From the NCBI RefSeq assembly GCF_008831285.2, contig NC_045145.1:16118802-16182801 (forward strand): 64,000 nt of DNA. Reading direction: 5' to 3'. The notes beneath the pieces were generated by a model. The model ran no database searches. It was not told the origin of the DNA and worked only from the letters and a program-made list of their open reading frames with translations. Below are positions 1 to 10,012 of the stretch, piece by piece. The DNA comes from Nymphaea colorata (lineage: Eukaryota; Streptophyta; Magnoliopsida; Nymphaeales; Nymphaeaceae). The translations under genes and the position numbers were made by a program. The number at the start of each line of letters is the position of its first letter. Position 1 is the first letter of the stretch.

Positions 1-556
1 GTGGTTAACAAATGGAGGACAGGATAGAAGAAAAGCAGCCAATAATGTTGCTTTTGTAGACTGCAGGCAGGAAGCCATTGTACAGCTTCTTCTTCAGGCA
101 CTCGTAAAATAATGGCAAAAGTATAAATCCACTTCTGGTCATTCATTACTGGTCTTAGTATTCAGAAGTGATGAGAACGGAAAGTAGTTGCACCGTTTAT
201 CAGCTTCAAAATGCAACAAACCCACATATAGGTAGTACCGATCTCCCTGAACTTTCATAGAATGTCGCCTATAGTTATCATTCAAAAAGAATAAACGCTG
301 CTTGATTATCATAATTCAATTGCGATGGTGCAAAAGCACCAAGGCTTCTTTTTCTCGCCAAGCAGGATATCATCTTGAACTAAGCCCCAGAAACTTCTAC
401 TTACTCCAGCTTTCAAAATATCATTTTCAGTAGGATTTCGATTTTATTCGTAATCTTAAACCTTAACCGCCAACTCAGACTACCAAAACAATTCAAGAAA
501 CAATCAAGCAGAACTTTATAAGTAAATGGAGATGGAAATGCAGAGAGAACAGTTAC
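1..556 (-). other. Intron 2 of the plastid L15 gene (runs off the left edge)
   Basis: This is intronic sequence after the second coding exon of the minus-strand L15 gene. The donor GTAACT reads at 556-551. I looked on the minus strand for the next conserved segment of the family, which begins just after the Arg-Gly-Ile-Ala-Gly motif, and did not find it before the left edge. The remaining exons should lie further left. No other feature was recognised here. Confidence 0.6.
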
Positions 557-1033
557 CCCCAGCAATGCCGCGCAATTTCGGGATTCGCCGGTACAACGGC
601 ATCTGCCCACCCTCGAAACCAGGCCTAACGCCGGGGCCTGACCTGGACTTCTGGCCTCTCATGCCGAACCCGCAGCTGTTCCCCTGCCCCGCCGCAATAC
701 CTCTTCCCTTCCTCTTCTGTCTCTTCCTGGAACCAGGCTGCGGCCCCAAATTGTCGAGCCTAAACCTACCTGTAAACCAGATAACCATCAAGCATATCAA
801 CAATGACAACAAAGAAACACAACCATCCTCATTTCTAGGAAAACCACAACACAGTAAACCATCATATAAATCGACCAACAAGCTCAGTGGAGCAACTCAC
901 CAACAGGAGCACTGGTTTCATTGGCGACGGGTGGTGAAGAAATCCGGCAGACGATAGAGATGGTTGGTTGGTTCTTCCTTCTTCTCAAAACCAATGGGGG
1001 AAGGATGCAATTGAGGTTCCCTGCAGCAGACAT
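557..1033 (-). CDS. RPL15: Plastid 50S ribosomal protein L15, nuclear gene, first two coding exons (partial)
   Basis: Component of the large subunit of the chloroplast ribosome, made in the cytosol and imported. Minus-strand exons are 1033-901 and 769-557, split by a GTGAGT...TTACAG intron. The first encodes about 44 residues rich in Arg, Ser and Pro, as expected of a transit peptide. The second carries the highly conserved L15 N-terminus: [14 protein letters not shown], then [27 protein letters not shown] and [10 protein letters not shown]. This matches the plastid rather than the mitochondrial form. Exon 2 is 213 nt and keeps frame across both junctions (phase 1 in, phase 1 out). The ATG at 1033 is the only in-frame start I found, but a better-looking transit peptide start lies upstream at 1172 in another frame (see the alternative 5' exon). 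The C-terminal two thirds lie outside the window. Confidence 0.88.
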
Positions 1034-1097
1034 TCTGTGTTATAGATAGACAGATAGATGGAAAGAGAAAGAGAGAGAGAGAGTTCTATTAGTTTAC

Positions 1098-1172
1098 CTT
1101 GTTAAAGTATGAGGAGGAGCAGAAGAGTTTTATTGGAGAGGGATGAGTAAAGGAAGAGACCAGAGAAGTCAT
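1098..1172 (-). other. Possible alternative or upstream first exon of plastid L15
   Basis: On the minus strand an ATG at 1172 opens 25 codons rich in Ser, Thr and Pro (MTSLVSSFTH...), ending in AAG followed by a good donor GTAAAC. About 65 nt further on comes a CT-rich tract, then candidate acceptors at ACACAG and CTGCAG. This looks like a transit-peptide exon plus intron. Joining it to either acceptor puts the next exon out of frame by one base relative to the L15 exon. It is therefore either 5' leader with an upstream ORF, or the true first exon disrupted by a one-base indel or sequence error. Confidence 0.45.
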
Positions 1173-1544
1173 TTCTGCTGCTTCGTCCTCCTTCAGCTGT
1201 AGCTGCTGATGATGATGAAGAGGGAAGGAATGGATAAAATCCTTCGTCTGTTCGCGCAAAGAGGGCGGTTATCCGCAGATGCAATTCTTTTGTAAACGGG
1301 TCGACTTTAGGAAGGACCCGAACCGAAATTTAGCCGCAGAGAAATCCGGCCAGGCGGCGGTGTGAGCTGGACTGCTCATTTCTTGGATTTGGATTCTTAA
1401 AAAGTACAAGTTGGATAGGACCCGAAGATTGCCATATTGTGGGGATCCAACTTGATCAAAATTTTATTTTGGAGGCATTTTGAAGTATATAAAACAAAAA
1501 GCTTGATCTAAATGCATAATTCATTCATCTCAACCTACCAAATA
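1173..1544. other. Spacer upstream of L15
   Basis: This is the presumed promoter and 5' leader of the minus-strand L15 gene. It contains a Ser-rich open stretch on the minus strand (1173-1284) continuous with the candidate first exon, but no recognised protein. I saw no clear TATA element and no other gene. Confidence 0.35.
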
Positions 1545-1736
1545 TATAACAACCCGACCCCACTCCCGGGCTCGGGCCCCTGGTTCGACGGATCCCAACC
1601 CGCTCCCTAGCAGTTTTGGTTCTAATCCTAAAAAGGCTAGGAACCAGGACAATCATCTCATTAATAGCCCCCCTTTATAAGTACTTGAAGATCCCTCACA
1701 ATCTTCGATACGAGACTAAACTTCTGGGGTGTTACA
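1545..1736 (-). repeat. 3' LTR of the TRIM element
   Basis: This is the downstream long terminal repeat relative to the element's minus-strand orientation. It is preceded on that strand by the polypurine tract and followed by the target-site copy AAATA at 1540-1544. Confidence 0.9.
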
Positions 1737-1798
1737 ATCCACTCCCCTTAAGGCACACGCATCCGTGCGTGTGGGACCCAAGTCTCAGTGTTAAAACT

Positions 1799-1810
1799 GC
1801 TCTGATACCA
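1799..1810 (-). other. Primer binding site of the TRIM element
   Basis: The minus strand reads TGGTATCAGAGC, complementary to the 3' end of initiator methionine tRNA. It lies one base from the inner edge of the 5' LTR, which fixes the element's orientation. Confidence 0.92.
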
Positions 1811-1811
1811 C

Positions 1812-2002
1812 TATAACAATCCGACCCACTTCCGGGCTCGGGCCCTTGGTTCGACGGATCCCAACCCGCCCCCTAGCAATTTTGGTTCCAATCCTAAAAA
1901 GGCTAGAAACCACGACAATCATCTCATTAATAGCCCCCCTTTATAAGTCCTTGAAAATCTCTCACAATCTTCGATACGAGACTAAACTTCTGAGATGTTA
2001 CA
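1812..2002 (-). repeat. 5' LTR of the TRIM element
   Basis: This is the upstream long terminal repeat on the minus strand, about 93% identical by eye to its partner. The start TGTAACA abuts the target-site copy AAATA at 2003-2007. Confidence 0.9.
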
Positions 2003-2249
2003 AAATATATTTAATAAAAAAAAAACAAAATAATTTTATATTGAAACAAATACTTGGATGTTGTAATCGTATCCGGTGAGAGTAGGCAGCAGTTGTTTGG
2101 AGATTTTGCTCATCGGCGATTGACTTTTCAGGTATATGAAGTCACCGTTGATGTAATGCGGCATCAAATGCGTTCTCCTTGAATTCAAACTCTAGTACCG
2201 GAAAGATCTGTACAAAGAATGAGGCTTTTTTCAATCGAGCCAATACAGC

Positions 2250-2252
<3 letters not shown>

Positions 2253-2312
<60 letters not shown>
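2253..2312. repeat. (TA)n microsatellite, about 60 bp
   Basis: Uninterrupted alternating TA directly visible between the TRIM element and the MITE at 2928. No gene was recognised in the AT-rich stretch 2008-2923 around it. Confidence 0.97.
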
Positions 2313-2313
<1 letters not shown>

Positions 2314-2927
2314 TCAACAAAGCAGGCTTAAGGTTCATTGATATACTTTTTTTGTAATTATATTAATTGGTTTTAATGCTTGTTCAACTGTAGTCAGTTT
2401 ATTTAGTGTTTAAAATAGTTAGGTCAATGCATTTTATTATTCATATTGAAAAGTTATACAATTGGAATTTATGCCAGTTGGCATAGAGAAGATTATATCT
2501 TATGGTCAAGGGACCATGTGTTATATATTGAAAATGACCAAACTGCATTTATTTCTTAAATGGTAGACCCCTCCACTATAAGGGCAAAAAAGTAAGACTT
2601 TGAAAAAATTGACCATATAAAATTATTGAAATACCCGGATAATAAAACGTGGAAACATGTCTTCCTATGTTAGCAGCGTAACATGAAAGACATACTTCCA
2701 TTGGTAAAGTTAAAGACATTTTGCCAACTTAATGGTAGATATAACAAAAAACAAGCTTATAAAACTTTTGAATTAACTGTTCAAATATCTAAGTGTGCCT
2801 TTATCAATATTATAAGGTCAGGTGTATTTTTTTCATATTGTTAAATGTTTGAACGAGTAACAAAAATATGTTGCCACTGAAAAATAGAAGAGTTCAAGTC
2901 AAACGAAGTTAAAAGAAAAGACCTTTA

Positions 2928-3169
2928 GGTTGTGTTTGTGTCACTGCGTGTCTCAGACCCATGATGACTTGAGATACTAAGATCTCATATTCATGGATTT
3001 AAGATCCATGACCACCTTCCATCCGACCTTAAATTCATGGTTTTTAACATGTAGCATGGATTTTAAATCTATGCTACTAAGATCCTCAGTTTGTTTAAAC
3101 TGATTATCTTTCAAAGCATATTTTTTTATGCAGTCTCAGATCTAAGATCCAAAGTTATCCAATACAACC
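2928..3169. mobile_element. Candidate MITE, copy 1
   Basis: The stretch begins GGTTGTGTTTG and ends CAATACAACC, which are inverted repeats of each other over about 10 bp. It is flanked on both sides by TTTA (2924-2927 and 3170-3173). The interior has repeated ATCCATG/CATGGAT-type short inverted motifs and no ORF. A similar 245-bp element with the same start and nearly the same length occurs at 15806. The short AT-rich target duplication and GG start would suit a PIF/Harbinger-type MITE, but a four-base duplication is not the usual TWA, so the superfamily is left open. Confidence 0.55.
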
Positions 3170-3173
3170 TTTA

Positions 3174-4197
3174 CTGAATTATATATGATTAGGCCTCAAC
3201 CCTAAAAGAACCATATTGACAATACATAAATCCGTTGGACATATCATATTATTAATTTTAACTCAGACTCAGTTAGATTTGGCAAAAAAAAAAAAAAAAT
3301 AGTAATTAGATTCAAAGTCCAAATATAATTTCACAATCAAACTCAAATATGAGCTCGATCCTGTTTAGGATTCAATTAAAGTTGAACTCATTTACATAGT
3401 CTGACTCAAATCTAGCATCATAGATCCCATTAGAATTCATGCAGTTTACTCCTCTAAAGAGCTGTTTGGTGCCCAAAAAGAAAGGAACAAATTCTTATTT
3501 TCTATCTGCAACGGCTTTGATAATGTCGGCATTGAATGTTGTGGAAAGAAAGAGGATAGGGTTGGTTAACATTGGAAAACTAAGAGGAGATTCCATGGAG
3601 GGAATGTAGGTGCGAGGGCTAGAGACCAATCAGATAAGAAACAAAACTTAACAAAGTATCTTCGTTTTTCAGATCACCACCAACCTTTATTTTGGAATTC
3701 ACAATATCTGCAAACATCTATTCCCTTAAAATTTTGATTATGCATCAAATATAACTATGCATCCAAAGAAATAAGTTCATTAAATTTTTTGTATATTGTT
3801 CAGGCTCTTTGTATCTTATATATGCAATGTTATCTTGTTATCCAAAAGTGAGTACAATTTGGTATATGTGGCGACTCTATCTTTGTGATGTTAGGTTGTT
3901 TAATAATTTAATGTTATTCCTGTCTTCGTCAACTAAATTTTTCAATTTATGGGAAAAGGAAGAGTGTTTGAGGGATTTGCTTGAATGGGGCAGAAAATTT
4001 TTTACCGGCATCTGAAAACATAAAGATATGATATTTTAATATGAACGTTATGTGGGCAGCTAGGTGAGAGAGAGCGAGATCGAGCGAGTTCGCGGTTAAG
4101 GAATCTCTTGGGAAAGAAGCAAAGGCGGGTTTCCGAGGGAGATAACGTTGGTATTTGGTGTGCGAGAGAGAGAGAGAAGGTGGTCGGAGAATCGGAG
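3174..4197. other. Spacer and presumed promoter of RAD23 copy 1
   Basis: AT-rich DNA with a 15-nt A run near 3285. Nearer the gene there are short GA runs (about 4066-4088 and 4163-4178) just before the start codon. No gene, RNA or clear TATA box was identified. Confidence 0.4.
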
Positions 4198-6710
4198 ATG
4201 AAGCTGTTCGTGAAGACGTTGAAGGGGAACCACTTCGAGATCGATGTGGAACCCTCCGATACGGTGCCCTTCTCTCTTTCCGTCTCTTTATATCTTTCTC
4301 TTCTCTCCCGCGCATTTTTGGTTGTTGTGCTATCCAATTTCTATCGATCATTAGCATTAGTGCATTATTCTGAGTTGAAATGATGGATTCGGTCTTCTTT
4401 GAGATCTGCTTCTGGTGAATTTTGCTTAGCGTCATTCATCTTTCCAGTTGATTTACCCCAATAATTTCGTAAACTATTCTGCTTGCGCGTAAATTTATTT
4501 ACTTCTGAATGGGAATATGTGGTACCGAATTTTCTTTAGTGATATATTCTGTGGTGTCATGATGTCACCTTGGACTGATGGGGAATTGCAGCAGATCGTA
4601 GTGTTCTTGATCTGCCATTTATGGGCTCGATATACCGAGTTATTTTCAGGGAGTTCTTACCCTATATTGTCACAAAGTGTTCTGTTGTTGGGAAAACTGC
4701 TGCTGTCAAATTGGGCAGTCTCTCGTGGAAGTGTGAGTATGATTTCTTCCAATATGTGATGCTTTGATTTGTGTTTTATTTTGTTTTATTTATTTTCTGC
4801 AGGTTGCTGCCGTCAAGAAACACATAGAAACCATCCATGGTCAAGATGTTTATCCATGTGCTCAGCAACTACTTATTCACCAAGGGAAGGTGCTGAAAGA
4901 TGAAACCACACTGGTTGACAATAAAGTTGCTGAAAATAATTTTATTGTCATAATGTTAACTAAAGTAAGTTTTACGTTCTTGTCCAGCTAGAGACTTATG
5001 CGGCTGTTTCTAGAACTTGTTTTCTGATTATTACATATGATTTGACATTTGACGAGGAAAACAAACTTTTGGTTCAATATGATTAGTTTTAAATCCTTTT
5101 GGCATGATCTCCTGTTTTATTATCATGGCTTTGTTACTTTTATCCTGCTAAGCTTATTCTTGCTTTTGTTTTGGGCGGAAGAAACAAAGATATAAATATT
5201 GTCATTTATCTTCATTGTGAGAAAGTAATGTGGTTTGGACATCTACGAAAACTATTTAGGGAATATTAAGTGCCTCTCTAAACGACGAAAGAAAATCAGT
5301 TTCAGAACGGTGAAGCTTTTTTCTATCATATGATGTTGATGCAAGTCAGCTTCTCTATAAAAGGGGTTGGTCTACTGCTTATGCTGAAAAGTCTTCCAGC
5401 AACGGAGTCTTAATGTTAAGAACTTAAGACTCACAAAACGAGGTTTTACCCTCGGTAAACTGTTGAAAGAAAAATGATCTAGCTTATTTATTGTCTGCCA
5501 TGTGTTTGCTTTAGTGGTTGTCTTGAAATTAAGCTGCTGCATGTTATGATACTTTATGGTTTATTAGCGGTCAGCTGAAACCTTGCATTGAAGTGTAAAA
5601 CAGCACATTTCTTTACGTGTACAGACCTTAATAATGAGAAACTTACTTTTAGATGGTCGGGTGGTTACTTCTTGATTTGCGGGTGACCTGCCCATGTTAA
5701 AGGAATTACATTCTTTATTATTGTACGCTTTTTATAACTACTGAACATATACTTATGTTGGTGACAAGAAATCCTCACGAGACACGAAGTACTGGGGCTA
5801 AACTGGTCATGACTTTACCAAGTGAACCACAAGTTACATGACCGTGCTACCTTACATGCCTTGTGTAACAGCTGAGCCTGAACATTACTCTCCCCTCCAG
5901 CCACACGGTTGACAATGATACCTATAGTTCAGTACAGTCTATCTGTTACAACTTCAATTAAATGGTCATTTATCTTTGTTGTTCTGAACTTTTTGTTACT
6001 ATCACCATTTCAACTAACACATTCTTTATGATGTTATGTGTTTGCAGCCTAAGACCCCTACAAGTGGAGCCTCAATAACTCCAGTAATGCTTCTTTTTTT
6101 TTTTGACAAGTTCTGTAGTGATTTTTCTTCTTTTTTGGCTTTTGCAGATTTTTTAAGTTAGATTTTTGATCTGTACATTCAAACACATAAGCGACTTTTT
6201 TGGGACATGATGCTTGTTAATCTGTACATTCAAACACATAAGCGACTTTTTTGGGACATGATGCTTGCTCAGTTCTCTGGTCAGTTTATAGTTTAGATCC
6301 CATGTCAGATGGTATCTTCTGGAGTTGCCATAACCTGTTGTATGCTTTGGTATCATTAAAATAAATTGATTAATGCTTTACAAATGTGCGATATTCATTT
6401 GTTTATCTAGGTTGCAGCAAGTTCTTCACCCTCTAATTCTTCAACTTTGCCAACGGCTGCTCCTCAAACTGCTCCAGCAACTCTGGCTCCGTAAGTCATT
6501 CAATACTGATAAGTGATAATAAATTTTCTTACACTTTTTGGGTTTTTGCATTTTTAATATCTATGTGGCGATCTTTAAGCTGCTTCTTATTAAGGTTTGC
6601 TCTTATGTGATTTTATTGTTGTAAGCAGTACCCAGCCTGTGACTTCTCCAGCTGCAACTGCAGCTCCAGCTCCAGCTCCAGCTCCAGCTCCAGCTCCAGC
6701 TCCAGCTCCA

Positions 6711-6766
<56 letters not shown>

Positions 6767-9700
6767 ACCCACACCTGCCACACAACCGTAAGTTGCTGAA
6801 GAAGTTGACCATGCTGTTGCCCAGTTGCAATTATAATTGTTTGAGAAATGTTAACTTTGGCATCTTAGGTTCCATAAACATATGGATGTAGATACAATTC
6901 CAACCATGTAATTGCCCATGCTCCTTTTCTTGTACATGCTTAGTGAATACATACATAATCTCTCACTCTTGTTCATGTTTGTAAGTATGTACACACATTC
7001 ATGACCCTCTCAACTAGCTGGAAGCTGCAACTTGTATGGGCTGAAGTCTGTATCTTTCCTGAAGATAGTTTGAATGAGCAAATGTTGTTTGTTAATAATA
7101 AGTTTCCAATTGCTCGTTTTTATTTGAAACATTTTTTGTTTCTGGATGGGGAAAGGGCTAAAAGGTCTAGCTGTTGGTAAGTTCTTGGTTTATGATAGTC
7201 TAGGTTTTATTAAATTGTTGGTTTGCTGTCCAAATATTGGAGCTGTCTTTGTATGAATTCTAAGCAACTGCAAAGGATTTGACTTATGCACTTTCTATCA
7301 CTTGATTAGCTCCTTTTGGTTTAATTGCGGGATGGTTTAGTTTCTGACGTTCTTGTTTTGGTCCAAGTATGCTCTGTTCTATTTTTTTTTTTTTTTAATG
7401 AGATGCACCTTTTTCTGCTGTCCACATATGATAACTTTAATCATTGACAAATTACTTTTTGCCATATAAATACTTTACAGTTTTCTTAGGTCAACGTTTT
7501 CACTTAATCTTATCTTTGGCAGCCCTAGCTTGGATGCCTATGGACAAGCTGCATCAAATCTTGTTGCTGGAAATAACTTGGAGCAAACTATTCAGCAGAT
7601 TCTTGACATGGGTGGGGGAAGTTGGGATAGAGAAACAGTTGTTCGTGCATTACGAGCTGCTTACAATAACCCTGAGAGGGCTGTTGAATACTTGTATTCG
7701 GTGAGTGACTGTACAGAGAGTTCTCTCAGACAGCTGCAATGGATCCTCCAGTTTCTTGGAGGAATAGTGGCTTCTACTTTGTCCTAAATTGGTTTTCTCC
7801 AGAGCTCTTTTCTGTTTTTCATTAGTCTCCTTTGATACTGTTTTGTCAAAAGGTTTTGTAAGAAATGCATAGTACGAAATGATGGTCCACATGTAAGTGC
7901 CTCAATCGTCAATTGAGTTTGATAAGTGCAAAAAATAAGTAAAAATTGCAACGTGATGTTCTATATACAGATGGAAGTACCTTATACTTTAGTTCATTCT
8001 CTTGTTTGCAGGAGCTTGGTTTAGTCAGCCTTTACACTTCCGTACTATTGTTTTCTCTTGTTAGGGTATTCCTGAGCAAGCACAACCACCAATATCTGTT
8101 GCTCGTGGTCCTGCAGCTGGGGAGGCAGCAAATCCTTCTGTTGCTGCAACACAACAACCTCAACCAGTGGTCCCTCCAAGTGGCCCAAATTCAAATCCTT
8201 TAGATCTTTTTCCCCAGGTACTTAAATGGGTGCATTATGGATTTTGAAGTCCAACTAGTTTTGGAATCTAAATCATGTTGATCTCGTTTTCTTGCATTTT
8301 CTCCTATGGCGATAGGGTATTCCAAGCATGGGCGTTGCTGCTGGAAGTGGTAGCTTAGACTTTCTAAGGAACAGTCAGCAGGTACGAACAATAGAAACTT
8401 CTTCATGAGATGTCTCCAATCATTTATCTTACTATTATGAGCTTGTAGTTTTCAAACTTACGAACATTTTCAGTTTCGAGCCTTGAGGAGCATGGTGCAA
8501 GCCAACCCCCAGATCTTGCAGGTCTTTCATTCCCTTCCTCATTGTTGCTTTCCTTTTCGTTTGCCGTAGGATGTGATTATTATTTGATACTTCATATTTT
8601 GTTTCTCCAATTCTCTTTTACTGTTTGATAGCCAATGCTTCAAGAGTTGACTCGACAAAATCCTCAACTCATGAGGCTCATTCAAGAGCATCAAGCAGAC
8701 TTTCTTCGTCTTATAAATGAACCTGTAGAAGGGGCAGAAGGGTGAGAAAAAATAACTTCTATGCTTTTCTTCTGCTTGATAATTTTTTCTGATCCTTTAT
8801 AACTGTGAAGTAGGGATGTTCTCAGTCAACCGGCTGCAAACATGCCACAGGCTGTGCAAGTTACGCAAGAGGAGCGTGAAGCCATTGAACGTGTAAGTTA
8901 TTGGTTGGTTTGGTTTAAGTTCTTTTTATGATTTATATTCTTTTACTTTTAAAGCAGAAGCACAATAGTTTAGAAAAATGTTCATGGAGCATCGACAACC
9001 AAGTCTCCCATCTTTATGTTGAGGGTATTACCACCTTTTAACATATACTGTTCTGTGAATTTCAAAATGTGGGTATTTTGGATGTGTAGCATCCTGCTGC
9101 TGTGTGTTGGATTGTCTATAGATCTAGCTGGGAAATCGGCATTCTTAGCCCTTCAGCTTTTTAGTTTGAACAAAAATTTGGGTGCACTACCTGATGTTAA
9201 TATCAGTAATTGGATTCTGGCAGAGCCAGAAATCAAAAGTACAAGGTCCTGCTGCAAATTCCACAAAAGTAGGCAGCTAGAATTAAGTGAAATGATAAGT
9301 CAGTAAAAGTCGTGTGGCAGAAAAATTTGGAGCGTCTTCCTAAATTTCTATCCCGTGAATATAAACAATAACCCATATTTTATGGGCCAAAGCTTTACGG
9401 TTGGCCTGCAATGTATTGGATATATACTCGGGCAATCTCTGCTGCTTCTGGCAAAGCTGTGCTTCACCCCCATCTGCAAGATCATCATTTGTTCGTTCCT
9501 GCCACTGATTTTGTGGATGCATAATATCGTCATGTTTGACTTTGGGTGATCTCATTGTTTGCCTATCACTGTTTTGTACATTCTTGATGATAATCAAGGA
9601 AAAATCCACCATGTAGTTTGCAACTTATAATGTATGGAGGTATGGTCGCAAAGCATCACTATCTCTTGAAGTTTTCAAGATAAACTAATGAGCAAGTGGC

Positions 9701-10012
9701 TTTAACTTATAATCAGTTGTGAAATCTACCAATGTGGATGCATGCATGTAAACGCATACACATTCCACGGTATAGCATGAATCATATGGCCCACTGTCCT
9801 AGGCTTATATATATATATATAAGTTAATTCTAAGCTTCAATTTTGGTGACTGATCTTCCGCTTTTTCTCTTAAATGCTCAAATTTGTAATTGCAGCTGGA
9901 AGCAATGGGCTTTGATAGAGCGATCGTGCTCCAAGTGTTTTTTGCGTGCAACAAGAATGAGCAGTTGGCTGCTAATTATCTTTTGGACCATTACAACGAG
10001 TTTGAAGAGTGA
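4198..10012 (+). CDS. RAD23: Ubiquitin receptor RAD23, tandem copy 1 (12 exons, 417 aa)
   Basis: Shuttle factor that carries ubiquitylated proteins to the proteasome and, in the family, binds the XPC/Rad4 DNA-repair protein. Exons: 4198-4263, 4803-4964, 6048-6083, 6411-6490, 6629-6787, 7523-7700, 8065-8217, 8316-8381, 8474-8521, 8632-8741, 8814-8892, 9896-10012. All introns are GT-AG and the frame closes exactly. Domains: ubiquitin-like domain (about 1-76, [10 protein letters not shown] start), a Pro/Ala linker with about 17 Ala-Pro units, UBA1 (about 172-215, [20 protein letters not shown]), STI1-type XPC-binding region (about 279-350, [10 protein letters not shown] and [11 protein letters not shown]), and UBA2 at the C-terminus (about 380-417, [18 protein letters not shown]...). 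The order and length fit plant RAD23. The start is the only ATG giving the intact UBL. It is followed 2.6 kb downstream by a same-strand paralogue. Confidence 0.95.
6169..6268 (+). repeat. 51-bp tandem duplication in RAD23-1 intron 3
   Basis: A segment starting ATCTGTACATTCAAACACAT occurs twice in direct orientation with a 51-bp period and appears identical over about 49 bp. It is absent from the corresponding intron of the second RAD23 copy, so it arose after the gene duplication. Confidence 0.9.
6664..6768 (+). repeat. Coding hexanucleotide repeat in RAD23-1 exon 5
   Basis: A block of GCTCCA units is followed by a block of GCTCCT units, together encoding about 17 Ala-Pro pairs in the linker between UBL and UBA1. 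The change of the third codon base between blocks points to two separate expansions. The paralogous exon has no such run and is 90 nt shorter. Confidence 0.95.

Larger units (their letters stand above)
1545..2002 (-). mobile_element. Complete TRIM (terminal-repeat retrotransposon in miniature), 458 bp
   Basis: Two direct repeats of 192 and 191 bp (1545-1736 and 1812-2002) flank only 75 bp of internal DNA. Read on the minus strand, each repeat starts TGTAACA and ends TTGTTATA. One base inside the first LTR lies TGGTATCAGAGC (1810-1799), the standard primer binding site for initiator Met-tRNA. A purine-rich tract (AAGGGGAGTGGAT) sits directly before the second LTR. The element is flanked by a perfect 5-bp target duplication, AAATA, at 1540-1544 and 2003-2007. 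There is no coding capacity, so it depended on proteins of another element. By eye the LTRs differ at about 14 positions, which implies an old insertion. I saw no 5S-like sequence, which argues against the Cassandra family. Confidence 0.93.

Noticed and set aside
526-957. 143-codon open frame on the plus strand over the L15 exons
   Set aside because: It is antisense to clearly conserved plastid L15 coding sequence and has no family resemblance of its own.
1850-1870. GGTTCGACGGATCC in the TRIM LTR as a polymerase III B box
   Set aside because: Spacing and the last bases do not fit the B box, and the LTR, primer site and target duplication explain the element better than a SINE.
6590-6830. Antisense Gly-Ala and Arg-Ser or Trp-Ser repeat frames over RAD23-1 exon 5
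   Set aside because: They are reverse and shifted readings of the Ala-Pro hexanucleotide repeat and carry no independent coding evidence.
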